DNA from: Panopea generosa
Taxonomy: Eukaryota; Mollusca; Bivalvia; Adapedonta; Hiatellidae
DNA length: 64,000 nt
Reading direction: 5' to 3'
Assembly (NCBI GenBank): GCA_029582155.1
Contig: CM055899.1
Coordinates: 81,189,556 to 81,253,555, forward strand
Shown one piece after another: positions 47,576 to 59,500 of the stretch (position 1 is the first letter of the stretch; the number at the start of each line of letters is the position of its first letter). The position numbers and the translations under genes are program-made. The notes beneath the pieces are model-generated. The model was not told the origin of the DNA, searched no databases, and saw nothing but the letters and a program-made list of their open reading frames with translations.

Positions 47576-48482
47576 CTAGCGGAAAAAAGAAACTGTGCTT
47601 GGGTATATTATGCTATAACGTAGGAGATATATAAGAAATCGCAAAAAAAAATTCAATAGGGTTTAATCTAACCTTAACACAAGCTCAATTGATATGGTTA
47701 TTTCATCAGCAGCGTCTTGGATAGAGATCAGTTTTCAGAGACGTTCTCTAAACAAAGTTCATCTCATCAATATCGTGTATGTCCACCATTGGAATCGATG
47801 CATGCTTGGCAACGACGCTTCATTGATGCGACAAGTATGCTGAAAAATGCCTGGGGAATACCATTCCAGATTCTCACAACCGCACGTGACAGGTCAGGTA
47901 ACGTCAACGGCTGATTTTTGAGGCGACGTAAGCGACGCTGCATTTCATCCAACACGTGTTCTATAGGCGACATATCCGATGACATTGCAGGCCAGGGCAG
48001 CACATTCACATTGTTCTGAATCAAGAAGTCGATGACGACCCGCGCGACGTGCGGGCGAGCGTTATCCTGTTGCAGCGTGGCGGAACTTACATTGCTGCAC
48101 AAATGGAAGGACGTGAGGCCGTATGATTTCGTCACGGTATCTGATGCCTACGGCGCGGCATCTGTCAGTTTCATTCAACCTTGGCATGGCGTATCAAAGA
48201 CGTTTTTCAAAATTATGCTGGTTTTGTGTCTTACAGGTATCAACACTATGCTTTTACACAGGTTTAGGCGACAAACGTGTTTGCGATTGACTGCTGGCCG
48301 AAAAAAACGTCAAAACGAAGACGTTGGCCAGACAGACAAACTATCCATGAAACTAATGCACTGACCAGTGTAAATGACCGAGAGGGATACACAACTTACC
48401 TGTGTAAAGTTTCAAGCTTTAATTTATAAAATTGAGCGAAACATCAACATTTTACACATGCACAGTTTCTTTTTTCCGCTAG
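47576..48482 (-). mobile_element. Tc1/mariner element, copy 2, internally deleted, both ends intact
   Basis: Perfect 23-bp terminal inverted repeats, CTAGCGGAAAAAAGAAACTG plus TGC at 47576-47598 and its exact reverse complement at 48460-48482, are flanked by TA at 47574-47575 and 48483-48484. A TA target duplication and this size fit a Tc1/mariner deletion derivative. The homologous module at about 46.27 kb (AAACTGTTTATACTATTCT) has no insertion and serves as the empty site. Intact ends mean the copy could in principle be moved by a transposase from another element. Confidence 0.92.
47767..48187 (-). pseudogene. Tc1-family transposase with large internal deletion
   Basis: The minus-strand ATG at 48187 starts MPRLNETDRCRAVG, the usual beginning of a Tc1 transposase, but after 14 codons it jumps to IRYRDEIIRPHVLP from the catalytic domain. 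The rest of the helix-turn-helix region and the first catalytic Asp are therefore lost. A net four-base insertion near 48080-48095 shifts the frame. The other frame continues with LQQDNARPHVAR (second Asp), SSDMSPIEHVLDEMQRRLRR (third acid) and the C-terminus to 47767. Compared with copy 1 it keeps the residues after EHVL that copy 1 has lost. It cannot make an active enzyme. Confidence 0.9.
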
Positions 48483-48557
48483 TATATTATTCTCTAGAGT
48501 GCTTTGTGTCGCCAAGTTATATAATGTTTAAAATCAGTCTCTGTGTCATTTTTATTT

Positions 48558-48655
48558 CAGATGTCAATGGCAAATAAGCCAGCATCACTGACATAAGTTT
48601 TCTACATGTGTCACAGGTGAAGAATGAAAAACGACAAAATTTATAAAAAAATGTA
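48558..48655 (+). other. Exon-like segments A and B, terminal copy
   Basis: TTTTTATTTCAG precedes ATGTCAATGGCAAATAAGCC. About 55 bp further, ACATGTGTCACAG precedes GTGAAGAATGAAAAACGACA and ends AAAAAAAT before GTAAGTAAAA. It is the last member of the exon-like series and has a canonical donor. Confidence 0.45.
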
Positions 48656-48683
48656 AGTAAAATATTTCTGCTTTGTTTACTCT

Positions 48684-48915
48684 TAATGATTGATTGGTCA
48701 AATATTTAGCGTAATTGTATGCCATCAAGGGCTAACAGACAATCAGTTAACCTTACCACTGTTTCCTGGGATCCTGAAAGGTTAACCAGTACTCGAGCAA
48801 ACCCCATCTCCATAAGTAACTGATAACTTTCACACTTGAATCAGCATTGAGAGACGAAGGAATATTGAGACACAATGTCGTATATCACTTGCTGGGCGGG
48901 GATACGACCTTTTTG
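48684..48915 (-). repeat. SINE family B, antisense copy
   Basis: Read on the minus strand, the body (GGTTTGCTCGAGTACTGGTT, ATGGCATACAATTACGCTAA) matches the copy at 43645-43928. The tRNA-like head is partly lost at the 48915 end (GTATCCCCGCCCAGC). Confidence 0.8.
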
Positions 48916-48919
48916 TTAA

Positions 48920-49855
48920 CCCTAATGAAGAAAGAAGTCAATTTGAACTAGCAACATAGACGTAATATTTCTTTTGTATTTGTTCCTATCCGTATTTACT
49001 TACATCGGTATAAGGACACTGATCAGTCTTAGAACTATCAATTTATGCTGAATGGCAAATAAGAAAGGATCTCATTGAAGTCGCAGTCTTATTGAAATAC
49101 AGATGGAAATTGAACCTTTATTGTGTGGTCACTGATTTTTGCTATATGTAATTAACATGTGGGTTGTTGAAAATATATATTTCATATTTACATGTTATAC
49201 AATATTTTAAAGAATTATTTTATCCTGTTTTTTGATGAATACCACAAATACACAAATGGAATGTGTTTAAACTGCCATTTAGATAATAGATACTTTTTGA
49301 ACTTACATAGGACCAGATCCTTACAAACCTAGCATGTGGTAAATAAAGGGAAATGTTTAGTGATTGATATCTACATAATTGAGATAATTCAACAGTTGTA
49401 ATAGATGGATTGCCATCAGACATCAAGGTGGTTGCTACATATCCTGCGTTCATGAATATATAATATAACGTTGTTTGTGTGTGTTGGATAATGTAAATTG
49501 GCTGACATAAATATACACATTTTCTATGCATTGTTGCGATATGCAAATTTTCTAAAACAAGTCAATTGAAATTTAAGCCTATGACTTTCTGATGATGCTT
49601 TTTCTCTTTCCAGGTGATCTCTTCAGATCGGATGATACGTTTCTTATTTTTCAACCACATGCATTGGGTTCCAGTTGGGCATCAACAGAAAATATGATGT
49701 AGAAAGACATTTTTATTGTTGGGAGAATAGCGCTTTATAAAACATAACTATATACATAGTACAGACCTCTTCCTTAGCAAGGTGATGAATGGATGTTCGT
49801 ACGTGAACAGTTTTCATGATAATCAAGGAGTGGTACAATGTCCGGACTTTGGCTA
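48920..49855. other. Unique sequence, no gene recognised
   Basis: A 108-codon minus frame at 49220-49546 has no domain, signal peptide or splice context that I recognise. Nothing else is supported. Confidence 0.4.
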
Positions 49856-49859
49856 ATGT

Positions 49860-50015
49860 GATGAATGTTTCTCGGAATATATACAAGTTACAGTCCCCTG
49901 TTGAGCGCCAGTGTAACAGGATGAGAAAAATATGCAGCCAGTCCAGGACTCGAACCCGGGACCTTTCGCTTGCAGGGCGAATGCTGTACTGACTGAGCTA
50001 ACTGTACCACTTGCA
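49860..50015 (-). repeat. tRNA-headed SINE, family D, antisense
   Basis: On the minus strand the head reads TACAGTTAGCTCAGTCAGTA, CATTCGCCCTGCAAGCGAAA and GGTCCCGGGTTCGAGTCCTG, with excellent A and B boxes and a TGC where an alanine anticodon would sit. The 5' bases do not pair with the 3' arm and the sequence continues directly into a body (TTTTTCTCATCCTGTTACAC). A SINE therefore fits better than a tRNA-Ala gene. Confidence 0.7.
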
Positions 50016-50171
50016 TACATTTCTCCCCTAGAAGGTTATGTACACACTGTGACATTTTGAAAAACTTATTGTAAAGTTATTGTTAAGACGGTTTTTATAT
50101 TTAGTGTATATGTAATGTTCACATGTTAAGCTGTGAAAATATAGATAAGTAAGATATTAGGTTGTTTGACT

Positions 50172-50412
50172 GGTAGCATCATTTTATGCCATTGAGGGTT
50201 AATAGCAGAGGATCAGTGAAGTAATCACTATTTCCTGGGATCCAAGAAAGTTCGCCAATACTCAAGCACACGCATCTCTGCAGGTATCTGATTACTTTCC
50301 CACTAGAGACAAATAAGTGAGATGCAGTGTCATTTATCAATCATCATGGAAACTGACAGAGCAGGGATTCAAACTCATGACCCCTGGATTGATATCAGTT
50401 GGAGTAATAATT
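50172..50412 (-). repeat. SINE family B, antisense copy
   Basis: The minus strand reads ATCAATCCAGGGGTCATGAG, TTTGAATCCCTGCTCTGTCA, TATTGGCGAACTTTCTTGGA and CCTCAATGGCATAAAATGAT, the same order as family B at 43645-43928. The B box GAGTTTGAATCCC is preserved. Confidence 0.85.
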
Positions 50413-51204
50413 CAAGTTGAATCTGTTTTCATGAATTTATAATCCATGTGTTTCTGGGTAAGGATAAAATCCTTATTGATCTCTTCAAATGGGTGGAAAT
50501 CGTCCAAACAGGACTGTGTAATGTCACAATTTAATTTGTCATGTTTATACTGGTTGAATAATCGATTCCTGTGGTATATCTGAAAGGTACAGATTTATTC
50601 AATATATGTGATACATTTTAGAGAAATTAGTGCTAATCAATCTTCCAGTATCTGATTGGAACGGATTATTTTATTCAAGCTTTAATTGGGAATGAGGTTA
50701 CCCGAGACAATATCTTGTGAAAATTATTTTGTAAATATCAGCACTGGTCTCTCACTCTTTTAGCTTTTTATTTGTTGATTAATATTTGTTTTTGATTCTG
50801 TATCGATTGATGTGTTGATGAAATAATTGTATCATTGTGTTGTCATTTGTTAATTATTTTATGCTATGATAAGTTGATTGGCTCTGTTCATCTCTTAGCA
50901 GAATGACATAGTTAACGTTAAATTAATGTTTTTTTTTTTATTTTCAAAATGTATTGTTTATTAATCAATATGAGATTTAAACATACTGGGTTAAAATGAT
51001 AAGTTTTGCCTATATGTATTTTTGCATATCTTTACTTTAATTAGTCATTTACCAGTTTCACAGGATGGAACTATAGGTTAGGTTAACCCACCGTCCGTCC
51101 GTACTATAGTTTTATTTTAATGATATTCTTTTTGTCCAATTATCAGTGTAATACCATCCGGAATTATACAGGTATGTTCTGTAAATAAGTTTGATTTTGA
51201 ACAA
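50413..51204. other. AT-rich unique sequence, nothing seen
   Basis: No open frame, RNA gene or repeat is supported. Confidence 0.45.
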
Positions 51205-51510
51205 TTATTTTTAGCTCGCCGGGATGAAGTCCAAGGAGAGCTATTGCCATGACCAAAACTTCGTCGTCGGCGTCGTCGTCTGTACACACACCCAGGTTAA
51301 ACTTTTGTGTTTAAGTTTAAGATATCTATGCAACCACTCATTGGATGTGAATGCAACTTCGCATGTGTGTTCACCATCATCAATTGAAAACACAGAGATA
51401 AGAACCATAACTCTGGATTGCATTTTGGCATATTTATGGCACTTTTTGGACTTAGACGCCCAGGGGCAAGCTTTGTTGTCTTCTGACAACTCTTGTTTAA
51501 TTTTATTGTG
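51205..51510 (+). repeat. Dispersed TTAGCTC/GTCGTCG-type repeat
   Basis: TTTTTAGCTCGCCGGGATGA, GAGAGCTATTGCCATGACCA and CGTCGTCGGCGTCGTCGTCT are followed by GTTAAACTTTTGTGTTTAA. It shares its order of blocks with 33645-34150. TAGCTC and GAGCTA form a short inverted repeat at the start. Open frames on both strands (95 and 82 codons) fall within it and are attributed to the repeat. Confidence 0.6.
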
Positions 51511-51676
51511 AGGATCTTAGGGAAGATTTAAGTAGGCGTTATTGTGTAGATCACTAAAATAGCTGTTTAATAAAAATGTATAGCTTACAGTATATAGCTT
51601 ACTTATAGTGGTTTAATGTGTTTGTTTTATACTTTAGTTATTTATTTATAGACTTCATGCATTTTATATGTGTCCT

Positions 51677-51880
51677 CCGGGGCCGAGTGGTCTAAGACAT
51701 TGTTGTCTCATTACCACTTCCCTCTCACTGCTGAGGTCATGGGTTTGAGCCCGGTTCAGTTAAAAAATCAAAGTGGGGCAATTTGGCAGTTACTTGTGGA
51801 AGGAAGGTGGTCTAACTAAGATTCATTCTGAGGTTTTCGTCGTCCAATAAAACCTGATATATATACATGTATGTTGAAAA
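51677..51880 (+). repeat. tRNA-headed SINE, family C
   Basis: GGGGCCGAGTGGTCTAAGAC (A box) and GAGGTCATGGGTTTGAGCCC (B box) are about 55 bp apart with an extended variable arm, like a Leu/Ser-type tRNA. The body GTTACTTGTGGAAGGAAGGT matches the copy at 54379-54615. Confidence 0.8.
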
Positions 51881-52600
51881 TTGCGTATAATGTTATTAAA
51901 TGGAATAAAATATGTGAATTATTTCAATAAATCATTGCAATGTCTTTGTCAAGTTAATTCTCTGGATCTAATCTTTAGGCATAACACATCTACTGGAAAC
52001 AGGAAATGCTTCTGTGGGGTAGTCATTCAATGGTGGTGATAATTAAAATGATCTTTGTTTCTGTTTTTTATTTGAATGACATTATGCCAGTATTTGGAAT
52101 ATTTTGAAAGCATTGTCATGTTGGAATTGTAAATTTAGATAAAAAGTGATGCTTGAAAAGTGTGGGTATGAATACATTTTATCTGAAGTCGACTTCCACT
52201 TGAAGTTTTAATTATAATTTGTAAATATACATGTAACTATGATAGTTATATGCAAAAACATGTTCATTTGTTTCAAAATATGTTAATTGTAAATAGATCA
52301 TTGAAAAATAATCAAGTGGAATTAGCTCAATTCATTTGTTATGTTTCTTTGTATGATCATCCAGTGGATGACAAATCTTTGATATAATTTTAGCATAGTC
52401 GTGAAAAATAAATCAATTATATTATGAACATTGTATTCTGTTGTTATTTACATTCCATAACTTGTTTTAAAGTGTAATTGTGTTTTATGATATGACATTT
52501 TCCACTTATGTTATATGTACATATCAGTCTGTTGTATTGAACGAAGAATATATTATATTATGAATCACTGAGCAGATTTGTCGTACTTTCGCAAGCGACC
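51881..52600. other. AT-rich unique sequence, nothing seen
   Basis: No gene or repeat is supported. Confidence 0.45.
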
Positions 52601-52656
52601 AGTCTGCTGTTTCACCAACATACTTAAATATTCAAAAACTTAAATCTAAGAACCAG

Positions 52657-52840
52657 GCTCCTGTTTCACCAACCTATACTTAAATACCTTAAATCTTAAA
52701 TCTAAGAAAAGCAGACAGGTGGTCATAATTTTAGACTGGTTCCAGTTAAATTGCATATTGTTTTATTTATATTTATTATATACTAGATAAATAACCAGTC
52801 AATATTCAAGTATTATAGTAATATGTTCGTGAAACAGAAG
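52657..52840. mobile_element. MITE candidate with imperfect terminal inverted repeats
   Basis: CTCCTGTTTCACCAACCTAT at 52658-52677 corresponds to the reverse complement of the right end ATATGTTCGTGAAACAGAAG at 52821-52840. A further copy of the left end (CTGCTGTTTCACCAACATAC) lies at 52604-52623. The interior has ACTTAAAT-type motifs and no coding capacity. The size, about 185 bp, and the non-coding interior fit a MITE. Confidence 0.5.
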
Positions 52841-53229
52841 ACGGAAATCTATCCCATGAAATATATTTGCGATGCTGACAGAAACTTGGACACTGAGGTT
52901 ACAGTTTTAAATGACGCGTTTCCATTTTTTTTCAATATACCGCCAAACGTGACTTAAGCCAGCCAATGGAAGTAAAAGAATGGCCTTTTTAAGACAGGTT
53001 GTTGTTTAATGCAGGTTAATTTGTTCTGATTGATTATAAATGGGAAATATCAGATGTGGCTGCTTAATCGAGGTAACTTTTTTTCAGGGAATACATGGCA
53101 TGATCCTAATTTGATACTTAACTACATGTACGACAGGCTTTACAGTACAGTCCTTTTTGGGTTACCTGAGACAAAATCTTGTGTGGCCTTTTGCTATCAC
53201 TTTTTTGTCCTTCGTTGTGCATCCGTATA

Positions 53230-53880
53230 GAATTCATATTTTTTACTTCTTCTCAAAAAGTGTTGCCCAATTGCAATGAAATTGTAACGAAATTTTGCAT
53301 GTAGTTTTTGTAGTTAAAAGGTAAATCAAATTTGTGAATTTCATGGTCCCCATTTTCTTGGGGATGGGGCCAAAACAGCCAAATTCATTGTAAATTTTAA
53401 ACATCTCGTACGAATTGCTGGCAAACAAATTGTAATATAATTAACAATGTCTATGGGTCTTTCATAAAAATGACGAATTGCATGTATCTGGGTCTCACCA
53501 TTTGGCCCTGGGAGCCTTGGGGTGCGGCCAAAATAGCAAACTTCATGGTTAACATTAACACTCTTCTTGTGCACTGGAAAGCAAATAGTAGCAAGATTAT
53601 TGAGGACAGTGGGTCTTTTATAAAAAAAAAAATGTCGATTTTCAAGGGTTTCACCGTTTGGCTCTGGTGGCCTTAGGATTTGGGACCAATACAGCCAAAA
53701 TTATCATATTCTCCTCATTATAGGAAGCACAGGGAAGCAAATGGTAAGCATATTTATTGAGCAATTTATTTATTGAATTGCATGTGCCTGACATTCACCG
53801 TTTGGCCCTTAGGGTGGGGCCTATTTTACTTAAACTTTATAGAGAAAATCTTATTACTGAAATAACTTGTTTGAATGATT
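53230..53880 (+). repeat. Degenerate tandem repeat, period about 150 bp
   Basis: Blocks near 53337 (TTCATGGTCCCCATTTTCTT), 53498 (ACCATTTGGCCCTGGGAGCC), 53652 (ACCGTTTGGCTCTGGTGGCC) and 53797 (ACCGTTTGGCCCTTAGGGTG) each lead into GGGGCCAAAACAGCC-like sequence and then GGAAAGCAAAT or similar. Four diverged units are visible. The small open frames on both strands across it are not treated as genes. Confidence 0.7.
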
Positions 53881-54378
53881 GTTGCTGACGTTATGGCTAA
53901 TATTCATGTTTTATTTCATGGTCCCTACCCACCTTTTAAGAAAAGCATTTTCTCTGAAAGTTTATGTAGCATTGCATGTCCCAGAGGTCCCCTCGGACTT
54001 TTGTTAATGTTGGATCTCTGGGGTCAAATTTGGAGCCATCACATGAGTCACTATTTTCTTTAGGATTATATAGGGAAACTTCTTTGAAAGTTTAAGGCCT
54101 GACCTTAGCTATTTTAACTCTAGCATTACATGGTGGTCCCCTTTACAGGTTTGTGGAAACCGAGTCCCTTGGATTAAATTTGGACTCATACGCCAGGGTT
54201 TTATAAACACAATTTTAGGCAAACTTAATAAAATATTTCCTCTTTTGATTTGTTTCAAGTATAGCAATTCAGACCCTTTTCTTGTTTTCTTATGCAGTAC
54301 TTTTGTTTTAATTCACGATGCTTTGTCCTGTGATGCTCTATATGTTTTATGATTTGCTATGTTTGTTGTTGTTTTTAT
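53881..54378. other. Sequence without a recognised gene
   Basis: Weak traces of the preceding repeat (GGTCCC, GGGAAACTTCTTTGAAAGTT) continue to about 54240. Nothing else is seen. Confidence 0.4.
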
Positions 54379-54615
54379 AAGGGTTCTGCGTGGCCGAGTG
54401 GTCGAAGGCGCCGTACCGTCTCAAGATCATTTACCTCTCACCGTTAAAGTTAAAGGTTCGAGTCCCGCCCGCTCCAAAAACTTTATGTGAGAAAGTTTCA
54501 AGTTACTTGCGGAAGGACGGTGGTTCTACTTGGTCTGACTCAGTTGGAGGTCTTCCTCCACCATTAAAACTGGATATGCCATGTAAATGGTGTTAAACCC
54601 CATTAAAAAATTTGT
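54379..54615 (+). repeat. tRNA-headed SINE, family C, full copy
   Basis: GGTTCTGCGTGGCCGAGTGG (A box), a long variable region, and AAAGGTTCGAGTCCCGCCCG (B box) form a Leu/Ser-like tRNA head. The body (CTCCAAAAACTTTATGTGAG, GGAGGTCTTCCTCCACCATT) and the end AAACCCCATTAAAAAATTTG match the truncated copy at 31622-31790. The 41-bp array begins directly after it. Confidence 0.88.
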
Positions 54616-54619
54616 TTTT

Positions 54620-56500
54620 TACATGCTGATATATTTTCGTTATATGCTGCTGTATGGTTGTTATGTGATGCTGCAATTTTATCATGTGATATTATACATT
54701 GTTATGTGATGCTGTAGTTTAATCATATGGTTTTATACATTGTTATGTGACGCAGTAGTTTTATTATATGATACTATACAGTGTTATGTGATGCTGTAGT
54801 TTTATTATATGGTACTATACAGTGTTACGTGATGCTGTTGTTTTATAATATGGTTCTATACATTATAATGTGATGCTGTAGTTTTATTATATGATACTAT
54901 ACATTGTTATGTGATGCTGTAGTATTATTATATGGTACTATATATTTTTATGTGATGCTGTAGTATTATAATATGGTACTATACATTGTTATGTGATGCT
55001 GTAGTTTTATCAAATGATACTGTACATTGTTATGTGATGCTGTAGTTTTAATATATGATACTGTACATTGTTATGTGATGCTGTAGTTTTATTATATGAT
55101 ACTATACATTGTTATGTGATACTGTAGTTTTATTATATGATACTTACATTGTTATGTGATGCTGTAGTTTTATTATATGATACTATACGTTGTTATGTGA
55201 TGCTGTAGTTTTATTATATGGCACTATACATTGTTATGTGATGCTGTAGTTTTATTATATGATACTATACATTGTTATGTGATGCTGTAGTTTTATTATG
55301 TGATACTATACATTGTTATGTGATACTGTAGTTTTATTATATGGTACTATATATTTTTATGTGATGCTTAGTTTTTTATATGATACTGTACATTGTAATG
55401 GGATGCTGTAGTTTGGGTATATGATACTATACATTGTTATGTAATGCTGTAGTTAGTTATATGGTACTATACATTGTTATTTGATGCTGTACTTTTATTA
55501 TATAATACTTTACATTGTAATGTGATGCTGTAGTTTTATTATATGGTACCATACATTATTATTAGATGTCGAGTTTTATTATATGGTACTATACATTATT
55601 ATAAGATGCTATAGTTTTATTTTATGATAGTATACATCGTTATGTGATGCTGTAGTTTCATTATATGATAGTATACATTATTATGTGATGGTGTAGTTTT
55701 ATTTCATGATATTATACATTGTTATGTGATGCTGAAGTTTTATTATATGGTATAATGCATTGTAATTTGATGCTCTTGTTTTATTATATGATACTATACA
55801 GTGTTATGTGATGGTGTAGTTTGATCATATGATACTATACAGTATTATGTGATGCTGTAGTTTTATCGTATGATACTATACAATATTATAAGATGCTTAT
55901 TATTTAATACTATACAATTTTATGTGATGCTGTAGTTTTATTATATGGTACTATACATTATAATAAAATGCTTATTATATAATACTATACATTTTTATGT
56001 GATGCTGTAGTTTTATTATATGATACCATATATTGTTATGTGATGCTGTAGTTGTATTATATTATACTATACATTATTATGTGATGCTGTAGTTTTATCA
56101 TATGATGCTATACATTGTTATGTGATGCTGTAGATTTATTATATAATACTATACATTGTTATGTGATGCTGTAGTTGTATCATATGATACTATACATTAT
56201 TATCTGATGCTGTAATTTTATCATATGATACTATACATTGTTATGTGATACTGTGGATTTATTATATAATACTAAACATTGTTATGTGATGTTGTAATTT
56301 TATTATATATTACTTTACATTGTTATGTGATGCTGTAGTTTTATTATATAAAACTATACATTGTTATGTGATGCTGTAGTATTATTATATGGTAACTACT
56401 TTCATTAAATGATGTTGTACGCTTGTTATGTGATGCTGTACTTATATGATGATATACATGTTACTGGGTGCTGTAGTTTTATTTTATGGTTAACCGCTGT
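54620..56500 (+). repeat. 41-bp minisatellite array, about 45 copies
   Basis: The unit CATTGTTATGTGATGCTGTA followed by GTTTTATTATATGATACTAT and A is 41 bp. It resembles two linked 21-bp units (TGTTATGTGATGCTGTAGTTT and a diverged TATATGATACTATACAT). Copies are moderately diverged, with several single-base indels. Confidence 0.94.
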
Positions 56501-59500
56501 TGTTAAATGGTACTGTGCATTTGTTATATGCTGATGTTTGCTTGTTATGTGATGCTGTAGTTTTGATATATGCTGCTGTATGTTTGTAACGTGATGCTGG
56601 AGTTTCATTAAATGCTGCTGTGTGTTTGTTATGTGATACTGTCGTTTTGTTATATGCTCTGTAGTTTTGTTATTTGCTGCTGTAGGTTTGTGATGTGATG
56701 CTGTTGTTTAGTTATATGCTGCTGTAGTTTTGTTAGATGCTGCTGTATGTTTGTTATGTGATGTTGAGTGTTTGGTATGTTAGATGCTGCTGTATATTTG
56801 TTATGTGATGCTGTTGTTTTGTGATATGCTGCTGTAGTTTTGTTATATGCTGCTGTGTGTTTGTTATGTGATGCTGTAGTTTTGTTATATCATGGCTGCT
56901 GTGTTTAAGTTATGTGATGCTGTTGTTTTGTGATATGCTGCTGTAGTTTTGTTATACGCTGCTTTGTGTTTGTTATGTGATGCTGCAGTTTTGTTATATC
57001 ATGGCTGCTATGTGTTTTCTATGTGATGCATCAGTTTTGTTATATGCTGCTGTGTGTTTGTTATTTGATGTTGCAGTTTTGTTATATGCTGCTGTGTGTT
57101 TGTTATGTGATGCTGCAGTTTTGCTATATGCTGCTGTATGTTTGTTTTATGCTGCTGTGTGTTTGTTATGTGATTTTGTAGTTTTGTTATATGCTGCTGT
57201 GTGTTTGTTATATGCTGCTGTGTGTTTGTTATTTGATGTTGAAGTTTTGTTATATGCTGCTGTTTGTTTGTTATGTGCTGCTATATGTTTCTTATATGCT
57301 GCTGTAGGTTTGTTATGTAATGTTGTAATTTTGTTATATGCTGCTGTGTGTTTGTTATGTGATGCTGTATTTTTTTTTTATGCTGCTGTTTGTTTCTTAT
57401 GTGATGCTGCAGTTTTGTAATACGCTGCTGTGTGTTTGGTTGATGCTGCTGTAGTTTGTTATACGCTGCTCTGTGTTTGTTATATGCGGCTGTATGTTTG
57501 GTATATACTGCTGTGTGTTTATTATGTGATGCTGCAGTTTTGTTATACGCTGCTGTGTGTTTGGTATATGCTGCTGTAGTTTGTTATATGCTGCTGTATG
57601 TTTGTTATATGCTGCAGTGTGTTTGTTATGTGATGTTGTAGTTTTGTTATATGCTGCTGTGTGTTTGTTATATGATGTTGTAGTTTTGTTATATGCTGCT
57701 GTGTGTTTGTTATGTGATTTTGTAGTTTTGTTATATGCTGTTGTGTGTTTTGTATATACTGTGTAGTTTGTTATACGCTGCTATGTGTTTGTTATATGCT
57801 GCTGTATGTTTGGTATATGTTGCTGTGTGTTTGTTATATGCTGCTGTGTGTTTGTTATATGCTGCTATATGTTTCTTATATGCTGATGTTTGTTTGGTAT
57901 ATGCTGCTATATGTTTGATAGTTGCTGCTATACATTTGTTATATGCTGCTGTATGTTTGTTATATGCTGCTGTATGTTTGGTATATTCTGATATACTTTT
58001 GTTATATGCTGATGTATGTTTGTTATATGCTGCTGTATGTTTGGTATATGCTGCTGTACATATGTTATATGCTGCTGTATGTTTGGTATATTCTGATGTA
58101 CTTTTGTTATATGCTGATGTATGTTTGTTATATGCTGCTGTATGTTTGGTATATGCTGCTGTACATATGTTATATGCTGCTGTATGTTTGGTATATTCTG
58201 ATGTACTTTTGTTATATGCTGATGTATGTTTGGTATATGCTGCTGTATGTTTGGTATATGCTGCTGTACATATGTTATATGCTGCTGTATGTTTGGTATA
58301 TTCTGATGTACTTTTGTTATATGCTGATGTATGTTTGGTATATGCTGCTGTACATATGTTATATGCTGCTGTATGTTTGGTGTATGCTGCTGTACTTTTG
58401 TTATATGCTGCTGTATGTTTGGTATATGCTGCTGTACATTTGTTATATGCTGTTGTATGTTTGGTATATGCTGCTGTACATATGTTATATGCTGCTGAAT
58501 GTGTGGTATATGCTGCTGTACTTTTGTTAAATGCTGCTGTATGTTTGTTATATGCTGCTGTATGTTTGGTATATGCTGCTGTACATATGTTATATGCTGC
58601 TGTATGTTTGGTATATTCTGATGTACTTTTGTTATATGCTGATGTATGTTTGGTATATGCTGCTGTACATATGTTATATGCTGCTGTATGTTTGGTGTAT
58701 GCTGCTGTACTTTTGTTATATGCTGCTGTATGTTTGGTATATGCTGCTGTACATTTGTTATATGCTGTTGTATGTTTGGTATATGCTGCTGTACATATGT
58801 TATATGCTGCTGTATGTTTGGTATATTCTGATGTACTTTTGTTATATGCTGATGTATGTTTGGTATATGCTGCTGTACATATGTTATATGCTGCTGTATG
58901 TTTGGTGTATGCTGCTGTACTTTTGTTATATGCTGCTGTATGTTTGGTATATGCTGCTGTACATTTGTTATATGCTGCTGTATGTTTGGTATATGCTGCT
59001 GTACATATGTTATATGCTGCTGAATGTGTGGTATATGCTGCTGTACATTTGTTATATGCTGCTGTATGTTTGTTATATGCTGCTGTATGTTTGGTATATG
59101 CTGCTGTACATATGTTATATGCTGCTGTATGTTTGGTATATTCTGATGTACTTTTGTTATATGCTGATGTATGTTTGGTATATGCTGCTGTACATATGTT
59201 ATATGCTGCTGTATGTTTGGTGTATGCTGCTGTACTTTTGTTATATGCTGCTGTATGTTTGGTATATGCTGCTGTACATTTGTTATATGCTGTTGTATGT
59301 TTGGTATATGCTGCTGTACATATGTTATATGCTGCTGAATGTGTGGTATATGCTGCTGTACTTTTGTTAAATGCTGCTGTACGTTTGGTATATGCTGCTG
59401 TATGTTTGTTATGTGCTGCTGTACGTTTGGTATATGCTGCTGTACATTTGTTATATGCTGCTGTATGTTTGGTATATGCTGCTGTATGTTTGGTATATGC

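Noticed and set aside
49925..50010. tRNA-Ala gene on the minus strand
   Set aside because: The A and B boxes and anticodon arm are good, but the acceptor arms do not pair and the sequence continues into a body, as in a SINE.
51241..51511. Overlapping plus and minus frames of 95 and 82 codons
   Set aside because: Both fall inside a dispersed TTAGCTC/GTCGTCG-type repeat also seen at 33.65 kb, and neither has a motif.
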